This document shows, in pieces, positions 6,234 through 9,323 of a DNA stretch of 9,323 nucleotides. The DNA is from Deltaproteobacteria bacterium (GTDB lineage: Bacteria > Desulfobacterota > Desulfobacteria > Desulfobacterales > SG8-13). A model generated the notes under the pieces. The model was given only the letters and a program-made list of their open reading frames with translations. It was not told where the DNA came from and ran no database searches. A program made the position numbers and the translations under genes. The first letter of the stretch is position 1, and each line of letters starts with the position of its first letter. The DNA is taken from NCBI GenBank assembly GCA_024639205.1, contig JAHEIV010000086.1:1-9323 (forward strand), given 5' to 3'.

Positions 6234-6914
6234 ATGTCGGAAAACAAGGTGCTGATGGTTCTGGCGATTTGCTTTGTGGTGGTTGCCGCTTTGCTTGTCG
6301 GCACCAGCTACATAAACATGCACAAATATTTCATTGTCGCCCGTCACGGTGCAGTGGAAATCTGGAAGGGCACCTTTTCACCGAAGGGTCGCGAGCGTTT
6401 GATCATCATGCCGGGAGGCCTGCCACCGGATCCGATGAAAAAAGTTTATACGCGGGAAGAAGTGGCACCGCTGGCATTTGCCTATTATATCGAAAAGTCC
6501 GATTCGCTCATGGATGTGCCCGGACTGCCTGATTTTCACGGAATCCGGGCCGATCTCGATCGGGCCCTTTCCTATGCCACCAGGGAGTCCCAGCGAAAAG
6601 AAGCCAGCATGCGAATCGACAAGATCGACCGCATGATACTGCTCTACAAGGCAGATGTCGCCGCAGGCAGAGGCACCCTCGAAGATCTGAAAACCGCCGG
6701 CAATTACCTGCAGCAGGCTTCAGCGCTGCACCCGGATGATATCGAAGCCAAACTGATCACGGAAAAGATGGCCACCATACAAAAGGAGATCCGGGAGCTG
6801 AGTCCGGAAATGCCGCCGGATAAAACCCCTTTGCCCGCAAAAGCCCCCGATGCGCCGGCACCGGAAAAACCGCTGCCCGCACCGAATGCTCCTGTCAAAG
6901 AAAAAATACTGTAA
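6234..6914 (+). CDS. Membrane-anchored protein of unknown function with helical domain and Pro-rich tail
   Basis: I do not recognise this 226-residue protein. Residues 6-26 form one hydrophobic segment without a clear cleavage site, so it is probably an N-terminal anchor with the rest in the periplasm. Residues 30-65 look like beta strands (YFIVARHGAVEIWKGTF), 105-188 are strongly helical with charged repeats and could be a TPR-like hairpin bundle (a run such as NYLQQASALHPDDIEAK is TPR-like), and 191-221 are rich in Pro and Ala. The ATG at 6234 follows AGAGG with a 9-base gap; the frame is open further upstream but lacks a ribosome binding site there. It ends 3 bases before the substrate-binding protein gene, so the two are almost certainly cotranscribed, and a role as a partner of the transporter is a reasonable inference but not shown. 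Confidence 0.75.
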   Translation: MSENKVLMVLAICFVVVAALLVGTSYINMHKYFIVARHGAVEIWKGTFSPKGRERLIIMPGGLPPDPMKKVYTREEVAPLAFAYYIEKSDSLMDVPGLPDFHGIRADLDRALSYATRESQRKEASMRIDKIDRMILLYKADVAAGRGTLEDLKTAGNYLQQASALHPDDIEAKLITEKMATIQKEIRELSPEMPPDKTPLPAKAPDAPAPEKPLPAPNAPVKEKIL

Positions 6915-6917
6915 ATC

Positions 6918-9053
6918 ATGAACACCCGGCAATTGCTGATATTGGCACCGCTGGTGCTGGTCGTTATTCTGATTCAGTCGTATTTTTGGGTTCCCACGTA
7001 CGAGCAGCAGACCCGCGGCAATCCCGCCCGACTGACCGAATATATCACCGCATCCATCGGCGACGCTTCCTTGTTAAACCCGATTCTGTCTGCGGACTCC
7101 GCCAGCAGCGAAATCGGCGGACTGGTATTCGAGGGTCTGATCGACCGGGATGAAGAGCTGCGCTTTCGCGGGCGCGTGGCGTCCCACTGGGAAATCTACG
7201 AAGAGGCCTATTTTTACGTAAATGAATCAGAAGAATTGCCGACATCCGGGGACGATAGGCCGTCAGCGGTGGCCGAGCGGATTCAAAGCGCCATCAGCGA
7301 CACCGGCATCACCGACACGCAGCTCAGGGCGGCGCTGGACAATATTTTATCCGTGGAGGCCCTCGCTCCCCGCGACTTTTCGTTCACGCGCGATCTGAAA
7401 CTTTCTGCCGATGACAGCGAATCGAGCAAGATTCGCATCGACGTATCGGCACCGGCCCGCATCAAGCTGACTCTCAAGCAGGTCGATCAGGACCTGTTCA
7501 CCCATCTGGCCGCTGTTCTGGGAGAGCGGTATTTCGATTCTTTTCCTGCCCTGCGTTACCTGCGCACCGAACCGGACGTACCGACTGAAATTTTGGATCG
7601 ATGGTCCCGCCAAATCCTGCCGGCTATAGAGCACAACCCTGTCATTGTTTTTCACCTGCGACCGGGTGTAAAGTTTCACGACGGCCACGTCCTTGACGCC
7701 GACGATGTGCGGTTCACCTACGAATCGATCATGAATCCCAAAAACCTTTCGCCGCGGGCCGCGGATTATGAACCGGTCAAAACCGTCGAGGTGCTCGACC
7801 CGCTGACCGTAAAGATTATTTACAAACGGTTGTACTCTCCGGCCTTCGGCACTTGGTACATGGGCATTCTGCCGCAGCACCGGTTGAATGCCGATGCTCT
7901 CACAGCCGAAGCACAGCGTCTCGGCAAAGACCCGCAAAAATTCACGATGCGCCACAGCACGTTCAACCGTCAACCGATCGGATGCGGACCGTTCGTGTTT
8001 CGCGAGTGGAAATCCGATCAGTACATCCGCCTCGACCGTTTCGATGGCTATTGGGAAGGATCTGCCAATTACCGGCAGTATGTGTACCGTATTGTTCCCG
8101 ACCTGTTGACCCAGGAGATGGAATTTTACGCCGGAACGGTCGACAGCTACGCGGTGCAGCCTCATCAGGTGCAGCGTTTGAAAGACGACGAGCGCTTTCA
8201 GAACTTTTCCGGCGTCGCATTCGGCTACACCTACATCGGCTACAACATGCGGCGCCCACCCTTTGACGACCGGCGCGTGCGCCTGGCCCTGGGCATGGCC
8301 ATCGATGTGAACAAGATCATCGAATTTGTGCTCTACGGCCAGGGGGCAAGCATCACCGGACCTTTTGTCAAACAGACCGACTATTACAATCACGCCATCC
8401 AGCCGGTGCCCTATGACCCGCAGGGAGCGCTGCGACTGCTGGCCGAGGCCGGCTGGACCCGCAATTCCCAGGGCTGGCTGGAAAAAGACGGCAAGCGCCT
8501 GCAGTTCACGCTGATCACCAACAGCGGCAACGACCTGCGAAAAGCCATTCTGGCCGTGGCCCAGGATGCCTGGAAGCAGATTGGAATCGATGTGCGCACC
8601 GATCTGGTGGAGTGGTCGGTCTTTATCCAGAAACGCGTGAATCAGCTCGATTTCGATGCTCTTGTGCTGGGCTGGTCGATGGGGATCGATCCGGACCTTT
8701 ACCAGATCTGGCACTCCAGCCAGACGAACCCGGAACAGCTCAATTTTGTCGGCTTTGACAATGCCGAGGCGGACGACCTGATCGTCAAAATCCGGCAGGA
8801 ATACGACCACGACAAACAGGTGGCCTATTGTCACCGGCTGCACGCCATCATCGCAAGCGAGCAGCCTTACACATTTTTATACGTGAGCAAGTGGACGGCC
8901 TTGCTGGACAGGCGGATCGTGATACAAACCACCGATGCTGCGGGCAATCCGGTGTATGAAAAAATCAAACCGACCAAGACCGGCAACTATACGTTTTACT
9001 TCAACAAGTGGATCAAATTGCCGGAAATACCGGTGTTTGCTGCCGAGGGATAG
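6918..9053 (+). CDS. ABC transporter substrate-binding protein, family 5 (peptide/nickel type), with large insertion
   Basis: A 711-residue solute-binding protein of the OppA/DppA/NikA class, which captures peptides or similar ligands outside the inner membrane and delivers them to a permease. Residues 5-24 are a hydrophobic signal or anchor with no lipobox Cys. Family hallmarks are DASLLNPILSADSASSEIGGLVFEGL (49-74), FHLRPGVKFHDG (245-256), ADDVRFTYESI (261-271), GCGPFVFREW (355-364), DRFDGYW (373-379), GYTYIGYNMRRPPFDDRRVRLAL (436-458), LLAEAGW (507-513) and LGWSMGIDPDLYQIWHS (584-600). Usual members have about 500-600 residues. Here about 140 extra residues (roughly 96-240) separate the SHWE segment from FHLRPG, which are normally about 11 residues apart. 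The ligand cannot be deduced. No strong Shine-Dalgarno is seen, and the ATG lies 3 bases after the previous stop, which suggests coupled translation. The permease follows after 81 bases. Confidence 0.93.
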   Translation: MNTRQLLILAPLVLVVILIQSYFWVPTYEQQTRGNPARLTEYITASIGDASLLNPILSADSASSEIGGLVFEGLIDRDEELRFRGRVASHWEIYEEAYFYVNESEELPTSGDDRPSAVAERIQSAISDTGITDTQLRAALDNILSVEALAPRDFSFTRDLKLSADDSESSKIRIDVSAPARIKLTLKQVDQDLFTHLAAVLGERYFDSFPALRYLRTEPDVPTEILDRWSRQILPAIEHNPVIVFHLRPGVKFHDGHVLDADDVRFTYESIMNPKNLSPRAADYEPVKTVEVLDPLTVKIIYKRLYSPAFGTWYMGILPQHRLNADALTAEAQRLGKDPQKFTMRHSTFNRQPIGCGPFVFREWKSDQYIRLDRFDGYWEGSANYRQYVYRIVPDLLTQEMEFYAGTVDSYAVQPHQVQRLKDDERFQNFSGVAFGYTYIGYNMRRPPFDDRRVRLALGMAIDVNKIIEFVLYGQGASITGPFVKQTDYYNHAIQPVPYDPQGALRLLAEAGWTRNSQGWLEKDGKRLQFTLITNSGNDLRKAILAVAQDAWKQIGIDVRTDLVEWSVFIQKRVNQLDFDALVLGWSMGIDPDLYQIWHSSQTNPEQLNFVGFDNAEADDLIVKIRQEYDHDKQVAYCHRLHAIIASEQPYTFLYVSKWTALLDRRIVIQTTDAAGNPVYEKIKPTKTGNYTFYFNKWIKLPEIPVFAAEG

Positions 9054-9134
9054 AGCTCGCATCAATATTGGTCGGTTTCACTCAAAAAGATCTCGTACCG
9101 CAAACGGGTAGACTTACAAGGCTAAGACGAAATC

Positions 9135-9323
9135 ATGCTCTCATTTATCGGCAGAAGCATCATTCAGAAAGTGGTGACCCTTTTCTTTGTTTCCGTGATT
9201 TCGTTTCTGATCATTCACCTGGCGCCCGGAGAGCCCAGCCAGGTGGATCCGCTCAACCCCAAGTTTACCCCGGAGATGGTGGAACGCTTTCGAAAGGAAT
9301 TTCACCTCGATAAGCCGCTGTAT
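9135..9323 (+). CDS. ABC transporter permease, OppB/DppB type (5' part only)
   Basis: The first 63 codons of a permease that continues past the right edge. The N-terminus has the standard DppB/OppB layout: a basic start, a first membrane segment (about 9-28) ending in FLIIHLAPGEPSQVDPLNPKF, and then the conserved periplasmic stretch with FRKEFHLDKPLY (52-63), comparable to the usual LG-L-D-x-PL motif. It would form half of the membrane channel for the substrate-binding protein encoded upstream. The 81-base gap (9054-9134) between the genes shows no terminator or clear promoter, so cotranscription is likely. The Shine-Dalgarno is weak (AAGACGA region). A second permease and ATPase genes are expected downstream, outside the window. 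Confidence 0.9.
   Translation, partial: MLSFIGRSIIQKVVTLFFVSVISFLIIHLAPGEPSQVDPLNPKFTPEMVERFRKEFHLDKPLY

Noticed and set aside
7347..8843. A 498-codon open frame on the minus strand opposite the substrate-binding protein gene
   Set aside because: The plus-strand protein matches a known family across this whole stretch; the opposite frame shows no domain, no signal and no ribosome binding site. It is a by-product of codon bias.

Overview
The window reads as chromosomal DNA of a Gram-negative bacterium with moderately high GC. Outer-membrane and periplasmic signals point to a diderm: a small beta-barrel protein ending in Phe, and an exported aspartic protease. My best guess is a member of the Desulfobacterota (deltaproteobacterial sulfate-reducer type). 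That guess rests on the overall flavour of the proteins and not on any marker gene.

Layout. Positions 1 to about 6075 are coded entirely on the minus strand. Reading in the direction of transcription (right to left), they begin with a tight four-gene cluster: larE (PP-loop sulfur transferase), a crotonase that keeps only one of the two hydratase glutamates, a membrane-anchored class I methyltransferase that resembles the eukaryotic FAM173 lysine methyltransferases, and a LysE-family exporter whose ATG overlaps the methyltransferase stop (ATGA). Next come a YfaZ-like outer-membrane protein with its own leader, a short PlsB-like acyltransferase preceded by a perfect 10-bp leader hairpin, and an exported retropepsin-like aspartic protease cut by the left edge. 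The protease has the clearest promoter in the window (perfect TATAAT).

From 6234 to the right edge the strand switches to plus. A 226-residue membrane-anchored protein of unknown function lies 3 bases ahead of a very large family 5 (peptide/nickel type) ABC substrate-binding protein. After 81 bases the first 63 codons of an OppB/DppB-type permease follow. This is the start of an oligopeptide-type import operon that should continue beyond the window. The divergent region 6076-6233 serves both directions and carries a 10-bp inverted repeat that covers the ribosome binding site of the first plus-strand gene.

I found no mobile elements, rRNA or tRNA genes, or CRISPR arrays. The most unusual items are the roughly 140-residue insertion in the substrate-binding protein, the three-cysteine LarE in a cluster without other lar genes, the FAM173-like bacterial methyltransferase, and the hairpin at the predicted 5' end of the acyltransferase mRNA. 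No clearly new multi-gene system is visible; the unknown protein plus enlarged binding protein is the nearest candidate.
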